Below, one piece after another: positions 17,501-25,841 of a stretch of 64,000 bases of DNA (position 1 is the stretch's first letter; each line of letters starts with the position of its first letter). Position numbers and translations under genes: made by a program. Origin of the DNA: an uncultured Alphaproteobacteria bacterium (GTDB taxonomy: Bacteria; Pseudomonadota; Alphaproteobacteria; RF32; CAG-239); assembly GCA_944392835.1 (NCBI GenBank), contig CALXYB010000002.1:159917-223916 (forward strand), read 5' to 3'. The notes beneath the pieces were generated by a model. That model made no database searches and was not told where the DNA came from. It was given only the letters and a program-made list of their open reading frames with translations.

Positions 17501-17933
17501 GTTGCAGTTTTTGCCGGATGTGGCAGCAAAAGACAAGAGCAAAATAATCAAAGAGTTTTTGACCAAAGAAGCGTATGGTTTGGATGAAGCTGAAGTGGAG
17601 CGAATTTGCTCGGAAGTTTTATCTTTGTTGGAGAATCCGAAATTTGCGGAGATGTTTGGAAAAATTTCTAAGGCCGAAGTGCCGATTATGGGCGTGGTTG
17701 ACGGCAGAATTGTGTCTGCTCAAGTGGACAGATTGGCGGTGTTTGATGACAAAGTTGTGGTTGTTGATTTTAAGACAAACCGTCCAGCTGCCGAAACTCT
17801 GGCAGATGTTCCTTCAATTTATGTGCGGCAGCTTGGCGCTTATCGCAAGTTGCTTGAAGCCGTTTATCCGACAAAGCGGGTTGAAACTTATATTTTGTGG
17901 ACGGATACGGCTCATTTGATGGAAATTGCATAA
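14559..17933 (+). CDS. addA: Double-strand break repair helicase-nuclease AddA
   Basis: AddA is the UvrD-like helicase and 5'-strand nuclease of AddAB. The 1124-residue protein shows superfamily 1A helicase motifs in order: Walker A VEASAGTGKT near residue 33, LTYTKAAAVEM (Ia), LIDEAQDTSPDQW (II), AVGDRKQSIYSFQGA (III), VMTVHGSKGL-type motif V (read as RIMTVHGSKGLQAPIV) and RRLLYVALTRAEDRL (VI). The C-terminal nuclease is VVVDFKTNRP followed by YVRQLGAYRKLL. The ATG at 14559 is preferred to the TTG at 14556 because GAGG overlapping the addB stop gives correct spacing. Confidence 0.95.
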   Translation: MTSEIETERQKLGEKATLQQRKAANPLRSVWVEASAGTGKTKVLSDRVLRLLLSGVQPAKILCLTYTKAAAVEMSSRIAGRLSRWAVASDDDLHKELLKLLGSLPENHKDYAKLEAQARKLFAVLLDTPGGMKIQTIHSFCQEVLKRFPLEAKVSPYFEVMDDRTAAEALEDIKQALLQKIELEPESRAGKALAFLTKNVSEFQFPKIMNAIAEARNKIIRLFAAYGDAEAVLAELSRRLGVAEEDTVESLVAEFMAQADRAEVRRWAEAWQHGRTKDSAKAEKIFAVLESGFDIQNYELYKSVFLTQKGELYAKYGDKESLKNYPELSEKAVLEAERILALENKLTAVRVLASTRAVLFLAEDLISGYNHFKKIHSKMDYEDLIVLTRRLLENPAVADWVLFKLDGGIEHVLIDEAQDTSPDQWAIVKALTADFFAGEGAGDALRTVFAVGDRKQSIYSFQGADPRGFDEMRQYFAKQAKDFDQVNLAVSFRSTSAVLDVVNEVFRDEKVSQGVVKEGEDITHIPFRSGDGGRVELWPLVEPEEDDKNDVWLPPVERSRGESTSARLAQKIALKIKKMVESREILVSQNRPVRYKDFMILVQRRNAFVEEMVRACKNSNVNVAGVDKIRLLEQIAIQDLVALGEFLLLPTDDLTLATILKSPLFGLDDDDLFRLCYERGQTTLWTRLGQDDKYAEVYKTLQDLLDKADFVRPFELYVYVLNKLNGRKKFVERMGYEVEDGLDEFVNLTLAYEQEHIPTLQGFISRIKQDEIEIKRELEQSEADAVRIMTVHGSKGLQAPIVILPDTVRVVATKKEAGLLWDDVFYYPLSAKDYEANCEKVKAKESELALNEYRRLLYVALTRAEDRLCVCGYRKKTKESEDSWYSLVKKTFASLAEEKDDGTLVYDVAQKLSVKEEEETKAKSFARPPFDWIYQNPPEEGALAKPYTPSKPEDAEEQAMSSPIGEGGQSRYRRGRLIHKLLQFLPDVAAKDKSKIIKEFLTKEAYGLDEAEVERICSEVLSLLENPKFAEMFGKISKAEVPIMGVVDGRIVSAQVDRLAVFDDKVVVVDFKTNRPAAETLADVPSIYVRQLGAYRKLLEAVYPTKRVETYILWTDTAHLMEIA

Positions 17934-18020
17934 TTTTGGTTGTTTTTATTTTAATAGACTTTAATATATCTAAATCAAAACCTATATAGTTTTTGTTACT
18001 ACTAATTGAAAGGGAATAAT

Positions 18021-18335
18021 ATGAAGCAAATTACAGACAGTCAGTTTGAATCAGAGGTTCTTAAATCTAAGGGTTTGGTTCTGGTTGACTTTTGGGCAGA
18101 ATGGTGCGGTCCGTGTCGTCAGTTGGGTCCAGTTTTGGAAGAGGTTTCTAAGGAAATGGGCGACAAAGTTACCATTTGCAAGATGAATGTTGACGAATCT
18201 CCAAACACGGCTGCTCAGTATGGAATCCGTAGTATTCCGACAATGTTCTTGTTCAAGGACGGTAAGCAGGTTGATGTTAAGGTTGGCTTGAACTCTCAGG
18301 CTTCTTTGGTTTCTTGGATTGAATCTCATAGATAG
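18021..18335 (+). CDS. trxA: Thioredoxin
   Basis: This 104-residue thioredoxin has the active site WAEWCGPCRQLGP, the buried Asp in LVLVDFWAEW, and the cis-proline loop SIPTMFLFKDG. It reduces protein disulphides in the cytoplasm using thioredoxin reductase, which is not in this window. The ATG at 18021 has AAAGGGAA upstream; the TTG at 18006 is not credible. The addA-trxA neighbourhood is common in Alphaproteobacteria. A terminator follows directly. Confidence 0.97.
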   Translation: MKQITDSQFESEVLKSKGLVLVDFWAEWCGPCRQLGPVLEEVSKEMGDKVTICKMNVDESPNTAAQYGIRSIPTMFLFKDGKQVDVKVGLNSQASLVSWIESHR

Positions 18336-18358
18336 GTTTCTTGAGAAAAGAAAAAAAT

Positions 18359-18383
18359 GGCAGATGAAAGTCTGCCTTTTTTT
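18359..18383 (+). terminator. Rho-independent terminator after trxA
   Basis: A 6-bp stem GGCAGA/TCTGCC with loop TGAAAG is followed by seven T residues. Confidence 0.85.
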
Positions 18384-18432
18384 GGTTGTATTTATACAAT
18401 TAAAAAGTTTATTTATTAAAATTTCTATGAAA

Positions 18433-18750
18433 TAAGTTGCTTTAAATATATTTGTATATTATAGTTATTTGTAACAAATGGTTGCAAAGCAACTTAAAGT
18501 GTGTTTATATTAGGAGTGTATGGAAGTTCAATGCAACTTTCAGTATTCTCAAAAGCGAGAATCGGAGCGGTAAGAGGCTTTTACAAGCAGCGGGCGGTAT
18601 TGATGACGATTGTATCGTGTCAATACCGTTACTGGTATAGACCGGTTGTTCTGCAAGTTATGTGGAAAATCGTGGTATCTCTGTAACGGAAGGTTAGTTT
18701 TCGTTTCAGAACTATCGCTGCTTAGTACTCTTACATACTACGATTTTCCG
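18433..18750. ncRNA. Candidate structured RNA or palindrome-rich element between trxA and hemW
   Basis: No convincing gene fills this gap; the 61-residue frame inside has no family features. Several inverted repeats do. TAAGTTGCTTT (18433-18443) pairs with AAAGCAACTTA (18486-18496). ATTCTC/GAGAAT pairs at 18545-18562. GGTATTGA (18596-18603) pairs with TCAATACC (18620-18627), with ACGAT/ATCGT nested inside. A 16-bp arm at 18661-18676 pairs with 18735-18750 with only two G-T pairs. A possible promoter is TTGCAA (18482-18487), N18, TATATT (18506-18511). The strand is unproven, as hemW transcripts would also cross it. I do not recognise the RNA: it lacks 6S, tmRNA, SRP and RNase P hallmarks. Confidence 0.4.
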
Positions 18751-18758
18751 CCTCTTGA

Positions 18759-19997
18759 CTAGCAGCAGAGTTCTTCAATGATTTTGTTTAAGACAGCAAA
18801 GCCTTTTGAGGTTGCTTTGAGGTCGTTTTTTGTTTCCGTTAAAAAGCCTTCAGAGATAAGATTTTGCAGATTTTGGAGGTTAATTGCTTCAGCAAAAGGT
18901 AAGCCGCAATTTTCAAAAAAGCGTTGTTTGTTTATGCCCGCGTTAAGGCGCAAGCCCATTATGACTAACTCTTCGGCTCGTTCTTGTGCCGTGAGTTCTT
19001 CCATATTTAAATGGTACGTGGTGGCATAAATTTTGCCGTCAGACATAAATCTTCCATGGGCGGATTTGCCAATGCCGATATAATCATCGCCTTCCCAATA
19101 AAGCAGATTATGTTTGCAAGGCAGACCATAGTTTGAAACTTCATATTGCGGGTAACCGTTGGTGTTAAGATAATCATTGGTGAAAGCATACATCTTAACA
19201 GCAGCCTCATCATCCAGGGGTTGTATGCCTTTGGCGGCAAAAACCGTGCCATCCTCTATGGTCAATTGATATAGTGAAATGTGTTTAAAGCCAAAGTTTG
19301 TTGCTTGTTTTAGCTCTTCTTCCCATTCTGTTAAGCTTTGTTTGGGGCGAGCGTAAATTAAATCCATAGAATGATTGTCAAAAGTGGTTAGGACCTCATC
19401 TATGGCTTTTTGAGCTTGTTTAAGATTGTGTGTGCGGCCTAAGAATCGCAAGTCTTTGTCATTTAGAGCCTGAACGCCCAAAGATAACCGATTGATTCCG
19501 GCAGTTTTGAGCTCTTGAAACAGGTTTTCTCTGTCGGAGTTGGGGTTGGCTTCCAGACTAATCTCTACGTCTTTGCGAATCTGCCATTTCTTAGCAGTGA
19601 AGTTGATGATTTTTTCTATGTTTTGCGGCTTAATCAGCGATGGTGTGCCGCCGCCGAAAAAAATACTGCTGACAGTTTTATCTTGGGTGAACCGATGATA
19701 ATATTCTAAGTCCTGCAAATAGCCGTCTATTATATCTTCTTGTGCCACATCCTTTTTGACTTCCTTGTAAAAGTCGCAATAGGGGCAACGAGAGAGGCAA
19801 AAAGGCCAGTGGATATAAACTCCGAAAGGTTTTAAAACTCGTCTGGCGGGCAACTGCTTGGGCAATCCGGTGCTCACATCCTCATGTACATCAAAGTACA
19901 TTCCGGTGTTGCGCTCCGTGTCGTCCGGCGCATTTTCCTCACCAGCCGAGTTTTTGAAAGCGGAGGCGGGCAACTGCTTGGGCAATACGGCATTCAT
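18759..19997 (-). CDS. hemW: Radical SAM heme chaperone HemW with an in-frame palindromic-element insertion
   Basis: HemW (HemN-like) is a radical-SAM protein that delivers heme to respiratory enzymes; it is often misnamed coproporphyrinogen oxidase. The Cys triad C67-x3-C71-x2-C74 lies in HWPFCLSRCPYCDF, and FFGGGTPS follows as the SAM-binding glycine loop, then SLGVQALND. The protein is 412 residues, longer than usual because residues 12-51 are an inserted peptide. LPKQLPA occurs at 5-11 and again at 45-51, exactly 40 codons apart, flanking the repeat-encoded core TERNTGMYFDVHEDVSTG (27-44). The normal protein would run from LPKQLPA straight into RRVLKPFGVYIHWPF. It lies 15 bases downstream of hslU on the same strand. 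An in-frame GTG at 20003 is an alternative start. Confidence 0.93.
   Translation of the reverse strand: MNAVLPKQLPASAFKNSAGEENAPDDTERNTGMYFDVHEDVSTGLPKQLPARRVLKPFGVYIHWPFCLSRCPYCDFYKEVKKDVAQEDIIDGYLQDLEYYHRFTQDKTVSSIFFGGGTPSLIKPQNIEKIINFTAKKWQIRKDVEISLEANPNSDRENLFQELKTAGINRLSLGVQALNDKDLRFLGRTHNLKQAQKAIDEVLTTFDNHSMDLIYARPKQSLTEWEEELKQATNFGFKHISLYQLTIEDGTVFAAKGIQPLDDEAAVKMYAFTNDYLNTNGYPQYEVSNYGLPCKHNLLYWEGDDYIGIGKSAHGRFMSDGKIYATTYHLNMEELTAQERAEELVIMGLRLNAGINKQRFFENCGLPFAEAINLQNLQNLISEGFLTETKNDLKATSKGFAVLNKIIEELCC
19830..19986. mobile_element. Palindromic repeat element, copy 1 (inside hemW)
   Basis: A 22-base direct repeat (GGCGGGCAACTGCTTGGGCA plus AT) at 19845-19866 and 19965-19986 flanks 98 bases. 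The whole forms an imperfect palindrome: the left flank TTTTAAAACTCGTCTGG (from 19830) is mirrored by CCAGCCGAGTTTTTGAAA (19942-19959). The centre, CATCCTCATGTACATC then AAAGTACATTCCGGTG, matches the centres of copies at 41.99 kb and 53.96 kb. The insertion length (120 bases) keeps the hemW frame open. Confidence 0.75.
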
Positions 19998-20012
19998 ATC
20001 CACGACCTATGT

Positions 20013-21323
20013 TTACAAGATGAACTTGGATAAGTCAGAGGCTTCGGTATATTTTGCCAGTTTTTCCTCAACCATCTGTGCGGTTATTACTTCTTTTTCA
20101 CCGCTGCGGTCAGATGCCGTATAGCTGATATCTTCCAGCAAAATCTCCAGAACCGTATGCAATCTTCTGGCTCCAATGTTTTCTACATTTTCGTTAATAG
20201 CAACGGCAATGTCTGCAATTTTATCAATGGCTTCTTTTTCAAATTCCAAATCAAAATTTTCGGTTTTCATCAAAGCGACATATTGTTCTATTAAATTTGC
20301 TTCCGGCTCGGTTAAAATACGGACAAAATCCTCGTGCGTCAGGGCTTTGAGTTCAACACGTATCGGCAAGCGGCCCTGAAGTTCCGGCAATAAGTCTGAA
20401 GGTTTGGAAAGATGAAATGCGCCGGAGCAGATGAATAAGATATGGTCGGTTTTGACCATGCCGTATTTGGTGCTTACGGTTGTTCCCTCAATCAGCGGCA
20501 AGAGGTCTCTTTGAACACCTTCACGCGAAACATCGCTGCCGCGGCGGTCATCTTTGCCTGCTATCTTGTCTATCTCATCAATAAAGACAATGCCGTCATT
20601 TTCTACGGTTTTGATGGCTGTCTGAATAATAGTATCATTATCCAAAAGTTTGTCGCATTCTTCTTCCATCAAAACTTTATAAGCATCACCAACCGTCATC
20701 TTACGTGTTTTATATTTGTCGCCGAAAGGTTTGCCCAATAAATCGCCTAAATTCAGCATACCCATTTGTGCGCCAGGCATTCCCGGAATGTCTATGGTCG
20801 GCATGGAGGGATTGCTGTTATCTATAACGGCGATTTCAATCTCGCGGTCATTGAGCTGATTTTCTCTTAAAAGCTTGCGGAACTTTTCTTTGGTTTCTTC
20901 TCTTGCCGAAGCGCCGACCAAGGCTTCCAATACTCTTTCTTCCGCGCCAATCTCGGCTTTGGCTGCAACACTTTTGCGTAAGTCTTTTTTGGTAGAGGCA
21001 ATAGCTATCTCCACCAAATCGCGGATGATGGATTCAACATCGCGTCCGACATAACCGATTTCGGTAAACTTGGTGGCCTCTACTTTGATAAAAGGTGCTT
21101 TTGCCAGTTTTGCCAGTCGGCGAGAGATTTCGGTTTTACCAACACCGGTCGGTCCGACCATTAAGATATTTTTTGGCACAATCTCTTCGCGCAGATGTTC
21201 GGAAACCTGCATTCTTCTCCAACGGTTTCTCAATGCAATCGCTACGGCTTTTTTGGCTTCGTTTTGACCGACAATAAAACGGTCTAGTTCTGATACAATC
21301 TCTCTGGGGCTGAAATTGGCCAT
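20013..21323 (-). CDS. hslU: ATP-dependent protease ATPase subunit HslU (ClpY)
   Basis: HslU is the hexameric AAA+ unfoldase that feeds substrates into the HslV peptidase. The 436-residue protein has Walker [16 protein letters not shown], the pore-loop GYVGRD, Walker [12 protein letters not shown], the sensor segment LPIRVEL and [20 protein letters not shown], and the C-terminal tail DLSKFIL, which inserts into HslV to activate it. The intermediate I-domain spans about residues 110-240. It starts 1 base after hslV ends, forming the conserved hslVU pair, and hemW follows 15 bases later. Confidence 0.97.
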   Translation of the reverse strand: MANFSPREIVSELDRFIVGQNEAKKAVAIALRNRWRRMQVSEHLREEIVPKNILMVGPTGVGKTEISRRLAKLAKAPFIKVEATKFTEIGYVGRDVESIIRDLVEIAIASTKKDLRKSVAAKAEIGAEERVLEALVGASAREETKEKFRKLLRENQLNDREIEIAVIDNSNPSMPTIDIPGMPGAQMGMLNLGDLLGKPFGDKYKTRKMTVGDAYKVLMEEECDKLLDNDTIIQTAIKTVENDGIVFIDEIDKIAGKDDRRGSDVSREGVQRDLLPLIEGTTVSTKYGMVKTDHILFICSGAFHLSKPSDLLPELQGRLPIRVELKALTHEDFVRILTEPEANLIEQYVALMKTENFDLEFEKEAIDKIADIAVAINENVENIGARRLHTVLEILLEDISYTASDRSGEKEVITAQMVEEKLAKYTEASDLSKFIL

Positions 21324-21324
21324 C

Positions 21325-21849
21325 TTAATCTACCTTTTCAATAATTACGTTGTGGTTGGTGTATACATCAATGTCGCCGGCAATCTTCATAGCTTTGCGG
21401 GCGATGTCTTCCAAGCTTAAGCCTTCAATATCATATAAGGCTTTGGCTGCAGCCATAGCATAGTTTCCGCCTGAGCCGATGCCGATTATGCCATCATCTG
21501 GTTCCATAACTTCGCCGGTACCGGAGATGACTAGGGAAACATCCTTGTCGGCAACAATCATAAAAGCTTGAAGTTGACGCAAATATTTATCCATTCGCCA
21601 ATCTTTGGCTAACTCTACCGAGGCGCGTTTAAGCTGGTTGGCGTGTTTTTCTAGTTTGCCTTCTAAGCGCTCAATTAAGGTTATACCGTCAGCAGCGGCG
21701 CCGGCGAATCCGGCAATGATTTTACCATTGCCGATGCGGCGGACTTTGACTGATTTTGATTTGAAAATAACGGCCTCACCCAAAGTGGCTTGCCCGTCTC
21801 CGGCCATGACAACTTCGTTGCCTTTGCGAATGCATAAAATCGTGGTCAT
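21325..21849 (-). CDS. hslV: ATP-dependent protease peptidase subunit HslV (ClpQ)
   Basis: HslV is the proteasome-like dodecameric peptidase of HslUV. After removal of the initiator Met, Thr1 of TTILCIRKG becomes the catalytic nucleophile. Other family marks are [28 protein letters not shown] and [13 protein letters not shown]. The length of 174 residues is typical. It is the first gene of hslV-hslU-hemW. A hairpin terminator closing the preceding large secreted-protein gene (21925-21951) separates that gene from this one. Confidence 0.97.
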   Translation of the reverse strand: MTTILCIRKGNEVVMAGDGQATLGEAVIFKSKSVKVRRIGNGKIIAGFAGAAADGITLIERLEGKLEKHANQLKRASVELAKDWRMDKYLRQLQAFMIVADKDVSLVISGTGEVMEPDDGIIGIGSGGNYAMAAAKALYDIEGLSLEDIARKAMKIAGDIDVYTNHNVIIEKVD

Positions 21850-21924
21850 ATTTTTTTATTCCTATCTTTAAGGTTGTTTCTCTTTATGTAGGGTGCTTAA
21901 AGTGTTTTTGCAACAATCCAGAGG

Positions 21925-21951
21925 AAAAACCCCGCATATTCTGCGGGGTTT
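21925..21951 (-). terminator. Rho-independent terminator of the large secreted-protein gene
   Basis: A 10-bp perfect stem AAACCCCGCA/TGCGGGGTTT with loop TATTC has a five-base T run on the minus strand. Confidence 0.88.
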
Positions 21952-21956
21952 GGGTT

Positions 21957-24299
21957 TTATTTACGCTCTTTGGCATCCATAACAGCCGGATCTTTCGGTC
22001 CGCTATTCTTTAGTATGGCCTCGGTCAGAGGTTTGTACTTTTGCCACGGGCTCTTCTCCGTGAAGGTTTTGCCGCAGATGGACAGGCCTAAAGAACGCAA
22101 AGCCGTTTCGGTCGGAATGAATAAGTCCGGACTGTCATCGGTTTTTTTGCTTTGAGCAGCAAAGCCATTGATGGTTCCATGTTCATCAATCAAGGCTCCG
22201 CCGATGGTTACGGTTTGGACAAAGGTATCAACTATGATTTCTGCACCTTTTTCTTCCGAGTAACGATAGCCGCTGATTGTGCCGGCGTTGTCCAAATAAC
22301 CTTCGCCGTTTTCAAAGCTGCCCTCAATGTCTAACAAGCCCAAAGCCAAGAAGCCTGTCTTGCCGACATCCGGCAAATCAAGATTGAGCGAAAGCGGGGT
22401 ATATTTGGTCTTTTCATCCAAAACTAACAGCGCCGTGTTCTTGCTCGGGTTGATGCGGAAGGCTGTGGCTTTGAGTTTGCCGCCGTTAATCGTTTCAAGA
22501 TTGTATCTGTTGTTGTCTTTAAGAATTAGCTCTGCCGAGGTTAAGACAAATTGGTCAGAGACAATCAAGCCTGCACCTTTTTTGCCGTTGCCGTTGGTTA
22601 CGCTGACAACCGAGGCTCTAACTTTGTACAGGTTTTCAGGTGTTAATTTGTCATAAGGTTCGCGCTCAATAACGCAAAGTGAGTTACCGCTAGCGAAGAA
22701 AGCTTCTTCAGCGGCTTCGCGTTTGTCGGAATCTATGTCTATCCAAGAATCATCAACAATAGCAACCGTATCTGTTTCTCCGGCGGCGTGTTCTATGATG
22801 CCTGAAGCTTCCTCAATTTGTGGCTTTTCTTCTTCAAATTCTGAAGCAGATAAGCTTCCGGCGGTTTCGGTTATGCCACTGCCATCAGCGATTATACCAG
22901 ACGTTTCTTCAATGGTTTCTTCTGCGGCGGGAATGGTTAAAATTTGTTCACCAATCTCGGGAACCATTTGGGTCAGACCGCCGTTGGAGATAACGCCCGA
23001 ATCCTCAACAATTTCGGTTACGGGGGCCTCAACAACATCAACCGTATCTAGCAAAACAACTTCACTTGGAATTGCTGTTACGGGTTGAACCTCTTCAAAG
23101 GTTTGGATTGTGTCGTCAGCAGGTATTTCCAAAACCTCTTGGACTTCTTGTACAATAGGCATCATCTGACACATTTGTATAGGTTGTCCGTTTTCATCCA
23201 GTTGCCCCGGCGTCATGGCGCAGATATTATAATTTTTATCTGTGGGTAGTTCTTGCAGAGAGTTGAATTCGGATGCTTGTGCTTTCTTGATTTCCGGTTC
23301 AAATTTGCACTTGATGGGGTCAGCAATTCGTTCAGCTTCTATCAAAGCTCGGCGTTCAGCTTCGTGTTCATCAGGATGAACGCGTGTGGCTAATTGTTTT
23401 TCAAAGCCCGGCAGATTGCGCAAGTTTGATACGGCATCAGCAAAAGCGCTTTCAACCAGAGCTATTTCGGCATTGTATTCGCCTTCGTTAACCTCGCCGT
23501 AACCTGTTGATGTACCTTTCCAATAAACATTGGTTTTGGTGATGTCCATTAATCTCCAGGTAACGGTCATTTCCGAAGAACCGGTGCGTTTGTCTTCTTT
23601 TTTACTGTCATCCCAATCATATTCGTCGCAGAGATTCATGTAATAATCGGTTATTTCCGCGGTCAAGATATATTCCGGCAGAGGTGAGGGATTGGTTTCT
23701 AAACACAAGCTCTCTGGCATTTTGACAATGGGGTAACAGTTGCCGACAATTTTATTGAAAATTGGGATAAACTTCATGTCCTTTTGCATGATGCGGCCTT
23801 GGTTTAAGATGGCATCTTTTTCAAAGCGGCGGCAACCAAAAATGCGGAAACGATATTGACCGAGCTTGGTGGAATAAGGTTCGTATTGTTTACCTTTTTT
23901 GATGCGAAAATCTACATATTCAAGGCTGATGGGTGCAAAGTTTTTGCAGTCGCGATAAACGGATTTATAAATTTCGTCATCATAAGCTATTTCATAATTT
24001 TTTACGTTGGGCTTTTTAGGTTCGCAGTTAACGCATTTGGTCGTTGGACAACTAACGCAACTGCCGCCCGGAAAGATACTGCCGTCTTTGTCTTTGGGGT
24101 TGCAGGAGGTGCATTCTCCGCCGGGGAAAATACTGCCGTCTTTGTCAGAGTAGGATGATGAGGTTGAGGAAGATTTTTCTTCAGGCTTAAAAAAACTTTT
24201 AGCATCAGCGGAAGCCGTGTTTTCACCGCATAAAGCAAAAACACCGCAGCTTAATGCGGTTAAGAAGAAAAAGGATTTAACAGCCTGTTGAATTTTCAT
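21957..24299 (-). CDS. Large secreted protein with a degenerate trypsin-like domain
   Basis: I do not recognise the whole 780-residue protein. Residues 1-32 form a signal peptide ending near TASADA. DKDGSIFPGGECTSC (52-66) is repeated as DKDGSIFPGGSCVSC (70-84), followed by CVNC, giving a Cys pattern that suggests metal binding or disulphides. Residues 90-330 form a domain with several Cys residues. Residues 400-540 are acidic and low-complexity, with repeated SGVI/SGII motifs. From about 565 to 750 a trypsin-like fold is visible (GAGLIVSDQFVLTSAELI, NTALLVLD, IGGALIDEHGTINGFA). The catalytic His position reads Glu (TSAEL instead of T-A-H) and the Ser of S-G-G reads Ile, so it is probably a pseudoprotease. 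It is followed by its own terminator. Confidence 0.7.
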   Translation of the reverse strand: MKIQQAVKSFFFLTALSCGVFALCGENTASADAKSFFKPEEKSSSTSSSYSDKDGSIFPGGECTSCNPKDKDGSIFPGGSCVSCPTTKCVNCEPKKPNVKNYEIAYDDEIYKSVYRDCKNFAPISLEYVDFRIKKGKQYEPYSTKLGQYRFRIFGCRRFEKDAILNQGRIMQKDMKFIPIFNKIVGNCYPIVKMPESLCLETNPSPLPEYILTAEITDYYMNLCDEYDWDDSKKEDKRTGSSEMTVTWRLMDITKTNVYWKGTSTGYGEVNEGEYNAEIALVESAFADAVSNLRNLPGFEKQLATRVHPDEHEAERRALIEAERIADPIKCKFEPEIKKAQASEFNSLQELPTDKNYNICAMTPGQLDENGQPIQMCQMMPIVQEVQEVLEIPADDTIQTFEEVQPVTAIPSEVVLLDTVDVVEAPVTEIVEDSGVISNGGLTQMVPEIGEQILTIPAAEETIEETSGIIADGSGITETAGSLSASEFEEEKPQIEEASGIIEHAAGETDTVAIVDDSWIDIDSDKREAAEEAFFASGNSLCVIEREPYDKLTPENLYKVRASVVSVTNGNGKKGAGLIVSDQFVLTSAELILKDNNRYNLETINGGKLKATAFRINPSKNTALLVLDEKTKYTPLSLNLDLPDVGKTGFLALGLLDIEGSFENGEGYLDNAGTISGYRYSEEKGAEIIVDTFVQTVTIGGALIDEHGTINGFAAQSKKTDDSPDLFIPTETALRSLGLSICGKTFTEKSPWQKYKPLTEAILKNSGPKDPAVMDAKERK

Positions 24300-24311
24300 T
24301 ATTTTTATCTC

Positions 24312-25835
24312 CTAAACTTGTCGGCCGGGAATGCGGCTACGCAAGGCTAAAGCTTCAGCTATGTGCATTTTAAGAACTTTCGGCATATTTTGCAAGTCTG
24401 CAATTGTTCTTGCTAACCGCAAAGTGCGATGATATGCCCGCGCCGAGAGTTTTGCTTTTTCGGCAAAGCTTATCAATAGGCTTGAAGCATCATTGTCCAA
24501 AGCGGCAACCTCTTCCAGCAGATCTCCTTTAAGCTGTGAATTGGTGGTGAGTTCGGGATGTCCAAGCCGTTTGAAGCGTTCGGCTTGAATTTCGCGGGCT
24601 TTGATAACTCTTTCTCGGATGGTTGCCGAAGTTTCGCCTTTTTTGACATCATTCATTTCCCACGGACTGACAGCGGGAACCTCTATATGGATATCTATAC
24701 GGTCTAAGAGAGGTCCGGAGATTTTGGCTTGATATTCTTCAGCGCATTTTGGGGCGCGACTGCAAGCTAAGGCCGGATTGCCAAGATGTCCGCAGCGGCA
24801 AGGATTCATAGCAGCGATGAGCTGAAAACGCGCCGGATATATGGTATGCGCATTAACCCGAGAGATGGAAACATAACCGTTTTCAAGTGGTTGGCGCAAG
24901 GCCTCAAGCGCGGCGCGGCTAAACTCCGGCAACTCATCTAAAAACAAAACACCGTTATGCGCCAAGGATATTTCGCCGGGTTGGGCTTTGCGGCCGCCGC
25001 CGACTAAAGCCGGTGTGGAGGCGGAATGATGTGGGTCTCTGAAGGGGCGTTCAAAACAGATTTTGCCGTCTTTGAGTGCTCCGGCAACGGAATGGATGAT
25101 ACTGGTATCTAAAGCTTCCGCAGCTGTTAAGGGTGGAAGAATTGTCGGTAATCTGGCGGCTAACATAGATTTTCCGGCTCCGGGAGGTCCTATCATCAAA
25201 AGGTTATGTGCGCCGGCAGCTGCGATTTCCAAAGCTTTTTTAGCAGATTCCTGGCCTTTGACATCGCTCATATCCAGTGGAGATTCTGTGCTTTTTGCTT
25301 TAAGAGCTGTTGGAGAAGGAATGAGCTGCGTGCCTTTGAAATGATTGATAATTGAGAGCAGATTATCTGCCGCAATAATATCTTTAAGTCCTGACCAGAC
25401 GGCTTCCGAGCCATTTGCGGCCGGACAAATCAGGCCTTTGTTTGAGCGATTGGCTTTAATCGCCGCGGGCAAAATGCCGTTAACGGAGATTAAAGAGCCA
25501 TCTAGTCCAAGCTCGCCGAGGACGATGTAATTTGTGAGTTCTTCTTGCGGAACAACACCCATGGCGGCAAGCAAACCTAAGGCAACAGGTAAGTCAAAAT
25601 GAGAGCCTTCTTTGACTAAGTCTGCCGGAGCAAGGTTTAAGGTGATGCGTTTGGCCGGTAAGCTCAAGCCCAAAGACTGAAGGGCAGCGCGGACGCGTTC
25701 TTTGCTTTCGGCAACGGCCTTGTCCGGTAGCCCAACAATTGTAAAGGCAGGCAAGCCGGAAGAAATTTGCACTTGCAAATCTACATCTAAAATGTCTAAT
25801 CCGTTAAAAGCGATTGTGTTTATCCGCGATATCAT
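24312..25835 (-). CDS. comM: ComM/YifB family Mg-chelatase-like AAA+ ATPase
   Basis: ComM is a hexameric branch-migration helicase that helps integrate incoming DNA during transformation; relatives occur widely in non-competent bacteria. The 507-residue protein has the N-terminal Lon-protease-like fold (PAFTIVGLPDKAVAESKERV), Walker A MIGPPGAGKSMLAARLP near residue 215, the Mg-chelatase segment RPFRDPHHSASTPALVGGG, Walker B NGVLFLDELPEF, and a zinc-like CRCGHLGNPALACSRAPKC insert. The C-terminal SARAYHRTLRLARTIADL is also typical. It starts 6 bases after the lipoprotein gene stop and precedes the secreted-protein gene by 12 bases, so the three minus-strand genes may be one unit. Confidence 0.95.
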   Translation of the reverse strand: MISRINTIAFNGLDILDVDLQVQISSGLPAFTIVGLPDKAVAESKERVRAALQSLGLSLPAKRITLNLAPADLVKEGSHFDLPVALGLLAAMGVVPQEELTNYIVLGELGLDGSLISVNGILPAAIKANRSNKGLICPAANGSEAVWSGLKDIIAADNLLSIINHFKGTQLIPSPTALKAKSTESPLDMSDVKGQESAKKALEIAAAGAHNLLMIGPPGAGKSMLAARLPTILPPLTAAEALDTSIIHSVAGALKDGKICFERPFRDPHHSASTPALVGGGRKAQPGEISLAHNGVLFLDELPEFSRAALEALRQPLENGYVSISRVNAHTIYPARFQLIAAMNPCRCGHLGNPALACSRAPKCAEEYQAKISGPLLDRIDIHIEVPAVSPWEMNDVKKGETSATIRERVIKAREIQAERFKRLGHPELTTNSQLKGDLLEEVAALDNDASSLLISFAEKAKLSARAYHRTLRLARTIADLQNMPKVLKMHIAEALALRSRIPGRQV

Positions 25836-25841
25836 GGTTTT

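Noticed and set aside
18501-18686. Short plus-strand open frame in the trxA-hemW gap (61 codons)
   Set aside because: The translation looks random, and the DNA is better explained by overlapping inverted repeats of a structured RNA or repeat.
21957-24299. Annotation as an active HtrA/DegP-type serine protease
   Set aside because: The His and Ser positions of the triad are replaced (TSAEL and TIGGAL), and there is no PDZ domain.
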